Source of the DNA: Lethocerus indicus
Taxonomy: Eukaryota; Arthropoda; Insecta; Hemiptera; Belostomatidae
DNA: 64,000 nt
Assembly: GCA_019843655.1 (NCBI GenBank)
Contig: JACDQD010000102.1
Location: forward strand, 1,187,501-1,251,500
Direction: 5' to 3'
In this document: piece after piece, positions 1 through 13,559 of the stretch
Numbering within the stretch: the first letter of the stretch is position 1
How the letters are laid out: every line of letters starts with the position of its first letter
Position numbers and translations under genes: made by a program
The notes under the pieces: generated by a model
Databases searched by the model: none
The model's input: the letters and a program-made list of their open reading frames with translations, nothing else
Told to the model about the DNA's origin: nothing

Positions 1-1935
1 ATCCTCCTGCAAGGAATTTTGAGGCGGAAGAAGTTTGAGGTGGAATTTGACCACCTCATTTTAAATTATTATTGCGTCTCATATAATGACCAAGTTATTC
101 TGACAGGGTATGACATTTTCAGGGCTCGCATTGAAATGGGTTTTGTATGGACTTTGAGTCAAATTATTAAAAAAAAAACGAAATAGCCAGGTTTTTTCTC
201 TGCCCCTGCCGGTGTCCAAACTTTGTTTTGTACCGCCTTCACTGAAACACTCTCGGTTTTCAAACGTGGCCGACATTTAATTAGGGGACGGCAGGACGGG
301 GGACTGTGCCGCCCCCCGGGGGTGTAATTGTTGCGGAACACCTCCCTCCCGTCCCAATCCCAATCGCTGCATCGATTGTTACCTTCCCTATCGCCTCTCT
401 TTCAGCCACCAGCCATGTCCCCGGTCACTGTTTCTCCCACCCGCCACTCTCCCGAAACCTCTACCATTATCACGGATCTGTCCGACAGCGATCCGTTGAA
501 ATTGAATCACAAATAATCCGAATATCCGACCCCCCCGCCCCCACCAGTCCTTGTTGTCGGTTAACTCACATTAAACGAAGTGGCGGCGGCGGACCCCCGG
601 GTGGGTCGATAAACCGTAAATGGGATATTAAGTCCTCCCACTCCCTCCATAACCCCCGAATAATTGTACTAGTCGTCGACTAATTATAAATTAGTTAGCT
701 CTCCCTTTCCGGGGCCGAACTGGACCCGACTTCACAACTGGTCCTGTGTTTCAGTTCCCCTTCAGTGGTGATCGCGTTATTGAATTTAATTACTGGAAAT
801 AATTGGCGCTTTCATTTTAAATTCAGGAACAATGCATTTTCATTCCGAAAATAGCATTTTTTAGAATTTTAAATAAGCATATGTTGGACGATTAATAATA
901 ACTGCAGCGTGAATATGTCCAGTAATTAATTAGTACTGAACATTGGATTGAGTATTGCAATAGAACATTATAGTAAATTTTGTTTACCTGCCTGTTTTCT
1001 GTCGTGAATAATCAGTATGGAATCGGTACATTCAAACGGGGTTTAATTTACTTTATTTAGTCAACAAACAGGAAATAATTCATGTTGCAAATCCAAACGT
1101 CGGAATTGAGCATTTCCTGACTAATTTCTTAACGGATTAGTTGATAATAATAACAATTATTATTATTGTAATTAATAGTATTCCAGTAAATTTCTATCAG
1201 AGAAATTGATTAAAAATAACTACAACAATACGAATTTAACTCTATAAGATTTAATCTGCAACAATTGACTGAACTTAACCACTCGGTATGAATAATATTG
1301 AATGCATTCAAGGAAGTTTTTAACTAAATACATTACTAATTAAACAAACCGAAGGAAAGCTTAAGTTTCGTTTACGGTACAGGTTATATTGTATTTGAAG
1401 CGTTTTATTTATAGTGCGGCGGTTAATAGCGAACTAAAATATCCGGGGGCTTACACGAAGGGGGTGGTAACACGAAACAAGGGGTAGCTGCTCATATTCA
1501 ATGTAAGCCGAGTCTGAGATAACAGACTGACGTACACGAGCCTCTTTGTTCCTCAGGCTCTGATGTAAGCCAATTCCGCTCCGTCTCCAGTCTTTGTATG
1601 TAATATGTACACTATGAAACTTGTGTGTTGAATCTTGGCAACCCGGCACCCCCCTCCTCCCACTCAACCACCCTCCTCCACCTTGCCGGGCCCCGTGTTT
1701 GTTTAACAAATAGTAGACTCCAGAGATAACCACCCTTCATCCCTCATACCACCCCCCCTCCCGCCCAACCCTCTGTATTTCCCTCTCGCTCTCTCTTGCT
1801 GGTTCAACCCTTTCAATTCTCGTCTCTGCCTTTCGCTCCCTTTCCCTTCACCCTCCGTCTCTCAAATGTTAGGTTTTCCAAAGTAAATAATCCCCCGACA
1901 ACCATCAGACTCCCAATGTGTGTCGCTCTTTCACC

Positions 1936-1938
<3 letters not shown>
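1..1938. other. Non-coding stretch, no gene recognised
   Basis: No coding potential is recognised. Plus-strand pyrimidine-rich patches lie around 340-560 and 1620-1860. DNA between about 800 and 1430 is AT-rich with TAATTA-like words. The ATG frames here are short and compositionally driven. Confidence 0.6.

Positions 1939-1976
<38 letters not shown>
1939..1976. repeat. (TA)19 microsatellite
   Basis: Uninterrupted TA dinucleotide run of 38 bases. It makes the Tyr-Ile runs seen in overlapping frames, which are therefore artefacts. Confidence 0.98.
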
Positions 1977-1980
<4 letters not shown>

Positions 1981-2140
1981 AAAGGAGGAAGAGGATGCGG
2001 TTTTTAAAAAAGCACAAGACGCGACAAGGCTCACTGTTTTATTTCTCCTCCTCCGATTGTGATTTTAAACAGAAGGGAAGTGATTAGGGTCCCCCATTAT
2101 TTTTCCTGGGCCTACCTAACTTTTTTTGCGAATAACGGCA

Positions 2141-2311
2141 AATGATAAGCTATTAAAATTATTTAAAAGTACCAATATTTCGAAACTAGATTTCGTTGAG
2201 TTGTAACTTCTGTTTCCAAGTTACAACGTTGTTACAAAAGTTTCAGAATTTCCAACGAAATCTAGTTTCGAAATGTTGGTACTCTGAAATAATTTGAACA
2301 GCTTATCTTTT
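2141..2311. mobile_element. Inverted-repeat element (MITE-like) or long hairpin
   Basis: The left arm (about 2141-2198) and right arm (about 2253-2311) are inverted copies with a few mismatches. The inner 22 bases pair perfectly (2177-2198 with 2253-2274). The 54-nt spacer holds a second perfect 8-bp inverted repeat, GTTGTAAC at 2200-2207 with GTTACAAC at 2220-2227, and a further GTTACAA at 2231-2237. No coding sequence is present. The form fits a non-autonomous inverted-repeat transposon; I see no clear target-site duplication, so the element class is unknown. If transcribed it would fold into a long RNA hairpin, so a small-RNA precursor is an alternative. Confidence 0.8.
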
Positions 2312-5300
2312 CTTGATGGACTATTATTACTCTCAGAGTAGAAACTAGAGAGAGAGAGGGAGAGATTCTAATAATATCGTTTTTAGTAAGCGGTGACGCG
2401 GTCTTATTGAATAAGGGGTTGGGGTTGGGGGTTTGGTGAGTAGCCGCCCCTAAGCCCGTAAACCGTGTGCCGGTGGCCGCCAACGTCAGCACAACACGAG
2501 TTTGAATATGGGGCGGCCCCGGCTCAACACAAACAACCCCTTTCCACCCCCGCCCCGGGGAGGGACGCCGGGCTCCTCCACTCATTGCCAGTGGCAGGCC
2601 CCTCACCCTCCCTCTCACACTCCCCCTCTCCGCATCCTCTCACTCTATCTCTCTCACCCCCAACTCGCCACCTCCCCCCCTCCCACCCCCTATTCAGTGT
2701 CAGCTCGTATTCAAACTTGTGATAAATGGTATTAGCTCGGTTTCAGGCAGCCCCGGCCCCCTCCACTGGATGGATATTCCCCTCACAGCTCTCCCTCCAA
2801 CAACCTCCACTCAGAAATTTCCTCCTTGAATCATAAAAAGGGGGGAAGGACGGATCCGGATTCCCGCACCCACCGACCATCGTCCCTCCCGGTGAATAAT
2901 CCCACTCCAAATTATCGCCCTACTCTCCAGAGAAACCGGTCTATATTAGTACCAATAAGCAGAGTGAACGCGCACTCTAATACAGAGAGAAGTGACTACT
3001 TTAATTATTTTGTTGTTTTCACAAAGCGTGATAGCGGAGTTTCTCTAGTAATGAAATTTCCAAACATGGTTTTCCAGTTCACAAAGGGAAACCAATCACT
3101 GAAATCACCTCTCGATCCGGATTTTCATCGATTCAAATAAATCTCTCGACGATGGACGGCAAAGGGAATTCTGATTGAAGAGCTAGAAGTAGCCCGTAAT
3201 TTTCATCCGGGTATTTTTATTAAGAAAGGAAGGAAAAAGGGAGGCCCGGTCTGTTGTTAAATTGAGTTTAAATGCGCCAACTTTGTAGCGGCGGGTGCAA
3301 GGGGCCGGAACAGGTCTTATCCTGAGGCGACTGGCGGGAGCTCAGGTAATACAAGCCGACCCACCTCCGGTTTAATTACAACGTCGGGCCCTAATAGCCA
3401 ACTCTCATTGAGCGATAATTAAATAAATTAAATACATCCGTTGAATTTGAGTCGTTTATTTACCGCAGAGATAGCCATCAGCTAGCGGTGTTTCCCCTTC
3501 CCCCTGATTAACACCGACTGACACCCCGATTTTAATAATTGTTAAGTGGTTATCTGCCAGACTTCTGTTATAATTTGAGGGAATTACAGCGGTTCTATCT
3601 CCGAGTGTTTTTACCGTTATCGCAAAAACCCGTCTCTTGCTTCGAATAATCGGTATTTCTTTCTGCACAGTTCTGGAAATAAGTTATTTCCTATTGTATT
3701 GGCTTTTGTACGACGACACTTGGGTTCGTTTCGTGTCTAAATATTTCAGTCAATTCAAAGTACGGGAAATAAACTATATATTGTATATATACTTCACATT
3801 TTTTCATTTTATAGACAGCTAGACTTTTGAACAGTCGTTGTGCCAGCCGCCACACCCTAGGGAATCATCCAGTCGTTACCGCCTCCTTATCCTTATACGA
3901 CTCCTATCTGGGGGTATTTTGTCGATACCGAAGCCACATATGAGCGTCTATTCTCCCGCCCCGTTCAAGGTAATACACTTTGAATCCGTCCCAGGAGATA
4001 GAGCTTCAAACACTTATAGCGGTGTTTATACAATTTCCACACTGTGTGATGTCTCTGCTCAAGTCGAGTTTTGTGACCAACAAGTGATTCAGAATTCATT
4101 TAGATTTTGTTTGGCGATAGTTTGCGATTTTTGACAACCCGTTAGTATTCTCGGGTAATTTTCGCGGCATCCGCTATTCCCTATAATAAATTATCTACTT
4201 TAATGCACCTGCTCAATCAATAAAGCCAATTACCACTGAGAAGATCGCTTCCACTCCAAGTCAAATTATACCGTACATTTAATTGTGCAGACTAAGCAAT
4301 AAAGTATTTGCCCGGGAATAATTTATTGTATGAGCTCACGGAATATTATATTCCTAATTAATTTGTTTCCGCATAGTAATTTTCGTGTTAATTGAACACC
4401 GCCGGTGGTCACATCGCGGTCACATTTAACAAACGACTAATTCCCAGAAGATTGTATCGATTAACGGCCTCAATTAAAGCCTTTCAATTTGAAGCTTGTT
4501 GAAACGTTTAATTACAGGACCTTAGAGTAACAATAAGACAATTACATTATTCATGCCTGGTAATATTTCGCGTCGCACGCGAGTTATATTCGCGACGCCT
4601 TCTGCCGGTTTCAATACAATCTATTTACAGTTTAGTCGCCCGCATTCCTTATAATTAAGCTAAATAAAATTTGGAGCCTACACAGGTATTTTTTGCTGCA
4701 GACAGAAGAGTTATTGGAATAGAATAAATGTATTTGTAGATGGGACTAAAGTAAATATTTAAAAAACGGAGTTTGAGGGTGAAAAGAAAATTGTCAATAT
4801 CGCGTGCTTATTAAACAGTGGGGGCAATTCCTTGCGGACCTTTCCTTCGTGTTATTTTCGTGAAATTTTTTTCCATTCCCGAAACATCGGTACAAATATT
4901 GTTTGAATTCCGGGCGGGTTGGACATTCAGGGAATGTCGCCGCATTGTTTCAACCGGCTCGGGCCGATGTAGGGGGGGCCCGCTTTTAATTTTTGCTTTT
5001 TCCGCCTGCGCGATGAATATGGATGAAGGGACTCCCTAACAGGTGGCCCCGCCGGCGACACAACAAAGGCCCGCGCAATCCGCTAGTTTAAATCTCCGAC
5101 CGAATAATAAAAAAACCATGGTTTGGAGCCCCACCATCCACAGGCTTGTTAAACACCTGGCTCGCGCCGCCACTGGGAAGAAGATAAAGTCGTATTTTCC
5201 ACCCTTCCTATTTTTTTTTTATTTTTATTTATTAGCAGTCATAATAACACACTGTCCCGTAGCGGTAGCCGCAGGGTGCCCTCGAAATAAACACGGTGTC

Positions 5301-8300
5301 ACAACTCGCCCAACGTTAATCAATGTCGGTACACGGAACACTTCGGGAATCGGACGCCTCCGATTAGATTACCATTATTCATGAATTTTAATAATTTCCA
5401 ACGGCCGAATTAATAATTCCCTTTATCCCTCAGTTTCCGGTGTCCCGGTTTAACAGTCGCAGGTGGCCCATCTGCCGCTCGAACAGATCTGTGTATAATT
5501 TTAATTCTTATTAGCGTTCAACAAAAAAACCTAAACAATTCATTTGTAAGTCATCGGAAAAATTCTTCGCTTGTACATTATTTATGCATTCAAAACATTT
5601 ACTAATCAGTTACATTCACTGGTTTCTTTTGGCTTCATTCCACCGACAGTATCATTTTTATAGAAATACTTGCGCTTAGTAAATTTTCATAAATACCACA
5701 ACTGGAGGTCACCGAGAGTTGAGACTAAATCGCCCAAATGATGATATACCGTACCGGGAAAAAGTACCTTAAATTTATTGCATAAACTTTTATTATTACT
5801 GAGAACATAAATTATGTTATGAGATATTGCGAAAATGGATCTTTGTGGTATTGTAAGCACTATTCAAACGTACTAATTTTAAATTTAATTCACGTATTTT
5901 GTTATCGTGCCGGTACGGAAATCAAGGGTATTAGGGCGTGGAAGGCTCAACGCGTAGTCCATATTTATATATGATATGGGGAGGAATTGCCTGAGGGTGG
6001 GATCTTCTCTCAGGAAATTGGCGGAGAGGTGAGGGTTGGTACCCACTCCAAAACCGCCCCTGTTAACGGGCCCGAGCGCTGTGCGTTGGTGGGTGGAACG
6101 GGCGGGGGCGGGGGCGGGGAAACTGTTAGTTAAACTAATTGTGCTTCTGGCGGTTAACCGGAGAGGGGGAGAGCGGTGGCGGCTGCAACCGCCCCCACTG
6201 CCGCCCCCAGACACTAACAGCTCGGCCCCACTCTGCACTTAATTAAACTTTAATCGCTTCCCTTTTAACCATTTATACCTGGAGCCGGATGAGAACGAGT
6301 GCCTCACCGGTCCCTGTTTAACCTGTTCTTATGTTAACGTTGTAAATATTTACGAGTAAAGCGTATAATTTAGGTAAATTTAAGTTATATAAGGTTGGTA
6401 ATTTTTTTCGGGGCTTTTTCTTTAATTACAAAGAGTTGAGAAAGTCTGTTTGTAAAGGGGGTGGTACCTGATCCCAAATGCTTGGCAAAAGGTATATGTA
6501 AAGAGAAAAACGAGTGTAAGTGTTGGAGAAACACTTTAATAAATGGATTTACATATTATTTATTTAGGCACCAAATTAGACAAATTTTTGTCCAATTTCA
6601 TTAGTACAAAGTATGCTACTTCGAACTAAAGTACGAGTAGTAAGAGTGTACCACTCGTTGATTTGAAGTTTTGCCAGACTGGCAAGTTAATTAGTGAGGC
6701 ACCATTGTTACGCGAAGCTCAGTTGTACTCTCGAACAATTTTCATACTTCCATGTCAAAACATTTCCACCTCACGTAACGAGAAATGTACAACTTACATA
6801 GCACAGCCCTACTGCGCACGTCAAATACGCCGAATTCCGTTAAAACATTAACATATTTTAAACCGCTCGCTTTTTTTCCTGTCACGAGTCTGTGTTGGGG
6901 GAGGGGCGATTAGGCCCTTTCGGGGTTAGAAAGAGCGCGTATTCGGGACTTCGTTTTAATTCCTCCCGCCCCCAGCCGGGAACAAGCCCCCTTTCGTGTT
7001 TATTGATTGTCCCGACATGCAAAGTTCCCAGTGCACTTTTCACCCCCCCCCCGCCCTTACGCGTTTCGAAAAACGACAAGCGGATTTTATTGGCCGGGTT
7101 TATTGTCGCGTTCGAAATCGTTCCGTGAGGTTTAATTGCCCGCTCTCTAGGGCCGTTTAGTACCCACCTTTCCTACCCTTTTCTTTCCGATAGGCGGGAG
7201 GGGGCGGTGCCGGGGGCGGAAGAATGTCAACATTAATTATACGGCCCCGCAATGCTGGAGATCGTATTGTTTGTGGGGGGGCGGTTCTCGGGGGTTTTAA
7301 TTTCAATTTTTCCCGCCCTAATTGTCACAAAACACGATATTGTCGGCTGTAATTGGCTCGAAGGGTTTCGAGTTGGCCGAGATGATTCCGTCTCGAATTG
7401 TGTAAACGTCTAAATTTAATTTAGGAACACAAGTACGATTTGCCATACCTCCCATTTTTATTTTAATTATACTAATAATTACTGCATATTTCGATTCCAT
7501 TTCAAACATGCGGACAGAAGCATAATCTCCCCGTCAATAGGTTTCGAGTCTCTGTCATTGTCTCTAATAAAAAAAAAAAAATTATTCAACTACACATAAA
7601 GGATCTAAATAGAATTCTGGACGGTTTGAATTCACTCATAGATGTCAATCACAAATACTCTGAAATACACGTATGTATGAGAAATTATAAATAAGCCGCG
7701 TTGTATGAGATTCATATGTGAGAAAAAATTCTAAGAAAAAAGAAATTCTGCTGTAAGAATCATATTTTGCGAACGACACTGAAGTTAGCAAAATTCAGAT
7801 ATCAGTCCGAGGCGGAGGCGAATTGAGAGTGCAGAACGGATGACAAATTAAGCCAAACTGCCCCTAAGTCACTTTCAGAATTTAAAATAACACGCGACCC
7901 GTAATAAACAACAAATTGTCCCACTTAGTTATTAGCTTATTTCAATATTTATTGGCCGAAGTGCATTAGTGAGGCGATAACAACATTAACAGCAACTAAG
8001 AGAAAACGTTGTTGCACGCAACCGCCCCTTTTAAGTCCAATTTGAATATTTAAACCCCCCCCCCAATGGATTTAACATTGAAAATATTCTAAAATGCAGT
8101 CATAACCCCAATTGGAGAATTGTTAAACTAAATTTTACCCTTCAGTCTACTATCAAGGTATTGTCCACGAACATTTTGTTCGGAGTCAGTGGCACGAACT
8201 TAATTAGTGAAACAACATATCAAACAACCAGTTTGTTGTTTGTTGGGAACAGACCGCATAGTGGTTTCAATTCGTCCAACTCATCAAAGGCGTCGGCGAG

Positions 8301-9791
8301 TTTTAACAAGTGCAATTGCACCCCGTCAGGTCTCTAATAATACTGGTCTAAATTGAAAATGAAAAAAAAGCAGTTATTCCAGGTATTATTTTCCAGGACG
8401 AGTGACGTTATAAACTAATTAAATAATAGCTATTTAAGTTGTCTATTATCTACGTCCTACCTTTGCGCAATCAGTTTCAGTGCAATTTAACCATGTATTA
8501 GATAGTTAATTACCCTTTGGAGATATAACACACGGCCAGATATTTCACTAGCATTTGCGCAAGCCCAGTACATTACAGTCGTCGGGATGAAGGACAATGA
8601 ACAAATGATTACCTTAAATGGTGAGATGGGAAACCTCTTCAGAGAACGATTTCAGGTTGAAATTGATATCATTCGTGTACGTATTCAATTAGCAGACAGT
8701 AATTAAATTCACGGTAACTTCGTTGTCGATTGAACATTTGACGCACAGTGCTTACAAGTCCCTTAGTTTCGTTTTAGTCAAAATATATAGCTCAAAAGAC
8801 CAAGATTAAGTTGAAGCGAAGGGGAATAAAAACTTGGAAAGTTATGCTGGCATAAGTATGCAGTCTGAAATATTAATTCTCAAGGACACATTTTGAGTTA
8901 GGAGAGAGTATGGAGAGCGGTATTTATGCAGTTAATAAATTCGAGGAAACAAGGGTGCAAAGGGTTTTATATTTCATCTTCCGTTTGTTATAATATAGGA
9001 TATTCAAAATTGCATTGAGGAAGGGGAAAATATACAAGTGCTGTATATTTCATGTCGCGTTCGGAATTCCCTTTATAATATTTACCGTTTTATTTCTCGA
9101 TGCCGCATAATGAATAATAAATGGAAATTTAAACGATTTTGTAAATTCGTGAGATTCTTCGGTTAACCTCGGCGGAACTATCTCGGCTACTCAGGTTCAA
9201 TTTGCAAGTAAAATTGTTCATTTCGCATAATCAAGCTAGAAAACGACGACATATTTTTGTAGACTAACTGAACAGTAATGTAAGTAAGTTATTACAAATT
9301 AATAAATTATGAAACGTACGAGGCAACAACTTCCGGGAGCATAAGTTCCTGCTTTTGTTTAATTCATATCTGACTCATTCAATTATATAACAGAAAACGA
9401 CGTGATTTAAAACTGAATTAACTTATTAATTATTATTAATTCCAGTTCTAGTCATAATGAGTAAAAAAATAAAAATACCGGGAGTAATTATCTGGAAATA
9501 CACGAATATTCTTCTCGATTATAAATTAGAGTTAAATAAGTTAACTATTTTAGAGGTATATTTGAGTGTTTTGGATTCCAATGGAATCCATTATTAACAA
9601 TTTATATTCGCATTGATTGGCCCACCGCCAGGAATTAATCAAATTAATGAAGGACGCCGATGTCAATAACTGTGAATGAGGCTAATGGAGTGAACTGTGG
9701 GAAGCCGCAGGTATCAGCCGAAGGTAGGCACAAGGTCGGCGCTGGGTTCGGATTCCACTCGCGGTTTCAATTGCCACTTCTAACACTTATG
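2312..9791. other. Non-coding stretch with GC-rich and AT-rich patches
   Basis: No gene is recognised. GC- or C-rich patches lie near 2400-2900, 6040-6240 and 6890-7300, and AT-rich DNA fills much of 7560-9600. Small inverted repeats occur, for example CAAACAAC/GTTGTTTG near 8225-8247 and TGGATTCC/GGAATCCA at about 9572-9590. No RNA gene is seen. Confidence 0.6.
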
Positions 9792-9808
9792 ACACACACA
9801 CACACACA
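9792..9808. repeat. (AC)n microsatellite
   Basis: Seventeen bases of AC dinucleotide repeat. Confidence 0.95.
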
Positions 9809-11365
9809 TCATAAGCTCACGCTAGCATATTTTTTACTGTTCTGGGCAACTTATTATAGTGGCAACCGAATTTAAGTTGAAAACAACTTGGTGTGAATTG
9901 ACGCTTAAACTTTAGACTCTCGGTTAGATAACACGCTTTGTTGATATCCCACGCGCTCTGGAGGTGACTCCTGAATTAGAGAACAGAACAGTTTGTTTGC
10001 TAGTCCCTAGTTAATTCTCTCGCGTGGTTGGAATATGCGAAACTTTTGCTCTGAACGCAACATTAACTCCTCCATCGCGGGCCCATTATTGCCAATTCGC
10101 TAAGGATAATTTTCTGGGCTGTATAAATGAAAGTTATGCCCGGTTCCGTCTGGTTCTCTGCGAACTTCTGAACTAATTTGTTGATCATCATCGTGAGTTC
10201 GTCGGGTCATATTTTGTTTCTGCCAGACATCAGTGTCGGTGGATGAGCTCAGCCGTTCTCTTTGCTCTCTTGGGAGAATTGGCCGACTCCGGGGTAGCGG
10301 TCGGGTCGACAAAAATTATTTCCGGGCAATTAACGAGTCTCAGGAAGTAATTAGTACCCATCGGGGTATGCGGGAGGGGGGCGACAATATTCGAGAGGGC
10401 CTCAGTGAGGAGGCGCTCCAGAGTCAACATTTTCACTCTTCCGCCCACCTCTGAAATGGAACGGCAAACAGGGTCTCGGGTCGGGGCCCGTCAAAATACA
10501 CCGCCGGCACAAATAATACAAAACGCACACAGCGGGGGGTAGAAAAAAGAAAGGGAAAGAAAACAGAAACAAGAAGTCGCGACACTGAAAACATTTACAA
10601 TGCGGGCATAATTAATGACTTTATACCTGTGTGTGTATACGCCGAGAGGAAGGACACAATCGGGACTGTTGACAAAACTGGGAAACAACTGATGAATAAT
10701 TCACCGGCCCCGAGCCTCGCTCACTCCCTCCTCTCACCCTCTCTCTTTATGAACCCGGGTATTTTTCTCCGCCCAGCACGTCGACTTAGGTGTGGTCCCG
10801 ACTACGCTATAAAAGTACCTAATGAGCTGAAAATAGTTATAAAATGCCCCTTGCGTCGGACCGTGCTCTCTCTCGTGGCTCACTTACCCTGCGTTCAAAT
10901 TAAAAATCGGCTGGATTGTTTCTTGTGAATTTTATGCTGCTGAACTTCATTCTCATAGCGTATAGTGTATACGCTATAGTATAGATCACAATCCCACCAG
11001 AGTAACAGTTTAGTAGCCGGTAACGTGTGAACACCTCAGGGTAAGCGGATTTAACGATGACAAGAAGAAACTGAAAAGGAATAAGGAAAAGGTTAGGGCC
11101 CAATAAAAATGCTACAAATCAAAGAGTAAAAACAATATTACGAAATTCGCGTTGTTAAATCAATCGTCCAGTTGGACGTTTAAATTACACCGAAGTATTC
11201 GTTAAATATAGAGTAGATATTAATGTGGGCCTATTATAAGTTGTAGAGCGTTCCTAATGAGTGTCGACGCGAAGGAACTTGCCAAAATCTTATCAGTCAG
11301 ATATTGACACAAATGATGAAGTCGGGGCCCCGCCCTTCACCCCCGGTGTTGATGAGCCAAGTAGC
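9809..11365. other. Non-coding stretch with a TATA-like word
   Basis: No gene is recognised. A TATAAAAG word at 10808-10815 has no convincing initiator at the expected distance, so I do not call a promoter. The only other structured feature is the inverted repeat at 10955-10977. Confidence 0.5.
10955..10977. repeat. Short perfect inverted repeat, 10-bp arms
   Basis: ATAGCGTATA and TATACGCTAT flank a GTG spacer. Perfect 10-bp arms with a 3-nt loop are unlikely at any given place but not impossible in 64 kb. It could be a small hairpin or a dimeric protein site; nothing nearby says which. Confidence 0.8.
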
Positions 11366-11800
11366 CTCAATAAGGGTTGGAGCCCCCTCCCCATCCCCCT
11401 CCTCCTTCCGCACCCTCATCGACCTCTACTCTATTACCCCCCATCATCCCTCCCTCTCGCCGGTCCCCACCAACCATGATATCGTCTGCCGTGCCAAGCT
11501 ATTGTAAACCTTTACCCCCAACTTCATCCTCTCCCGCCGCTCCTCACCAACCCTACTCAGACTACTGTCACTCTCCCTCTCGCACCTTATTCCGCCCTAT
11601 CTTCCCTACCCCCTTCAACCGCTCCGCCGCCAGCTAGTTTCGCTCCTCTCCTCGCTATCTCCCGGTCGACATATATAATTCGGTAGTCGCACCCGACCCC
11701 CGCCCGCACCCTTCACCGCAACATCCTCCTCCCCTTCCAACTACCCCGAGGCGCTTATCGCCCGACCCCTACCAGTCCCCGGCACAAAACTCCCTTAGGA
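11366..11800. other. Polypyrimidine-rich block (plus strand)
   Basis: The plus strand is dominated by C and T with few purines, producing Pro/Ser-rich spurious frames on this strand. The strand bias is real, but I see no gene, splice structure or transposon end in it. Confidence 0.75.
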
Positions 11801-13540
11801 AATTATTTAGTCGGCGCTATTTATGCGGCGGCGTCACGCCACAGCATCGCCTGACGCCTGTAATTCGCTAAGTACTCCGAGCCCTCCCCCCGGCCCCAGC
11901 GCCGCCTGCATAACAGCCTCCTACCCCGGCTAGCACCTTAATGCACGGTACCCCCCTCCGATCACGAAACCTCCGCCGCTATCGGCCCCATTCCCCTCGA
12001 CCGTGAAGAAAATTAATTTGTTTCCCGAGGCTCACTTTATTTGTCGGCATTTAACCGGGCTTTTGTACACACATCTATCTTGCTTAATAATTGCTAAAAC
12101 GCCGCTGACAAAGCTTTCGTGTGACTGAAACCGCATTAACTTATAGGCTGCGGCTGAGAGAAATGTAAAGGTATATAAATAAATAGAGTTTGGAAGAAAT
12201 AATATTTAAGACATTAATTGTACTTAATTTATCAGTTATAGTAACAAATTTAGAGCCACGTTCCACCCCAAATAATGAGGATATTTTTTATATTTTGTAA
12301 AACATCTTTTACTGCTTTTATTACAACCCTATGTAAATTCTCCCTAGCAAAATAAATTCCGAAATCGGGAGGTTTATCGATGACGTCGTAGACAGGTATT
12401 TCGCCTACACTGAGGTAGTTGTTCCGGGCCGCCCCCCAATTAGGGCGCTGTAGCTGTAGTGTCTGGTAGGGCCGTATTGGTGGTGGTAGTGCAGGTGGCA
12501 GGTTGTCCACTATGAGAGGGCCAGATGCAGGCACACCTGGGGCCCGCAGAGATGTCTCTTTTATTGACCGATTATCCCCCGATCTTCACCAATCATCTCC
12601 CCCCAGCCTTTCTATTAGCTAACCTTTCACTTCGGTGGAATTCCTTAATTCCATAAATTAATTATGCCGTACCGTAATAAGGAAGAAAATACACTAAATG
12701 TTAAAAAAAACAGATAAATTGTTCAGTATTTTTTTTTGTTTAGTACGCTATCTAGAAATTTCCCTGAATAGGTCGCGCAATGTCAAGCTTATTCCAAGTT
12801 CCAGGAATGTTTCCAGAAGAATGGCATCAGCGTCAATTTAAATGCTTAGCCGCTGAAGGGGATTGCTTTTAAGGCGGCGGTATCCGCTCGCGCATAGGAA
12901 TGTTCACATTATTTTCAACCCCGGAATTCCGGGAATGTATTGTATACTACACGTGTGTTCATCAGTACCCCCGTTTGGTTATACAGGGTCCCATCCGGGC
13001 GCTAAGGGAAGAAGCCACCGCTCATCCGATCTACGACCCTCGCGTTAACAAACGCTTACCGAGAGGTCCGCATTATTTGGAGTGAGGCCGCGACAACTTG
13101 TGGGATCGAAAATTTTACGATAAACATTACAATTCTGTACGTTCTGTCACTCCGAATAGTCTAGTCCTAGAATTTCTCGACCTGTTGCTATTTCGGAGAG
13201 AGCTTTCACTTGTTGGTAAATGCCGATTTGAACGGGCTCCACGGCCTTCGTAAACTGACCGAATTCAATTTCCATTTTAAACTACATTTAATTGGCAATT
13301 AACTTAGACCAGTTACAGTCTGAAAGGTTATCCCCGGAATTATTTGTCCCGTGGGGTCGTGCACGACTCGATGCGAGGCCCTTATTTAGTTTCTCTTTGC
13401 CTTATGCGATTGGGTTGCGAAGGGGTAGGGGGGGGGATTCTTTAAACATAAATGTTTACGACCTCCTTTCACCTCTCTGCAGAGGTTGTGCGAAAATCCG
13501 GAACTGGTCCAGAACACGCGAACGGTGACAGATAACTTGG
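11801..13540. other. Non-coding stretch, nothing recognised
   Basis: Mixed-composition DNA. A let-7 seed-like word near 12410 was examined and dismissed because no hairpin surrounds it. No gene or repeat family is recognised. Confidence 0.55.
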
Positions 13541-13559
13541 AGAGGGAGAGAGAGAGAGA
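13541..13559. repeat. (GA)n tract
   Basis: Short, slightly imperfect AG dinucleotide repeat with one GG interruption. Confidence 0.9.

Noticed and set aside
12410..12430. let-7 seed-like TGAGGTAGT
   Set aside because: Only the first nine bases match and no hairpin surrounds it.
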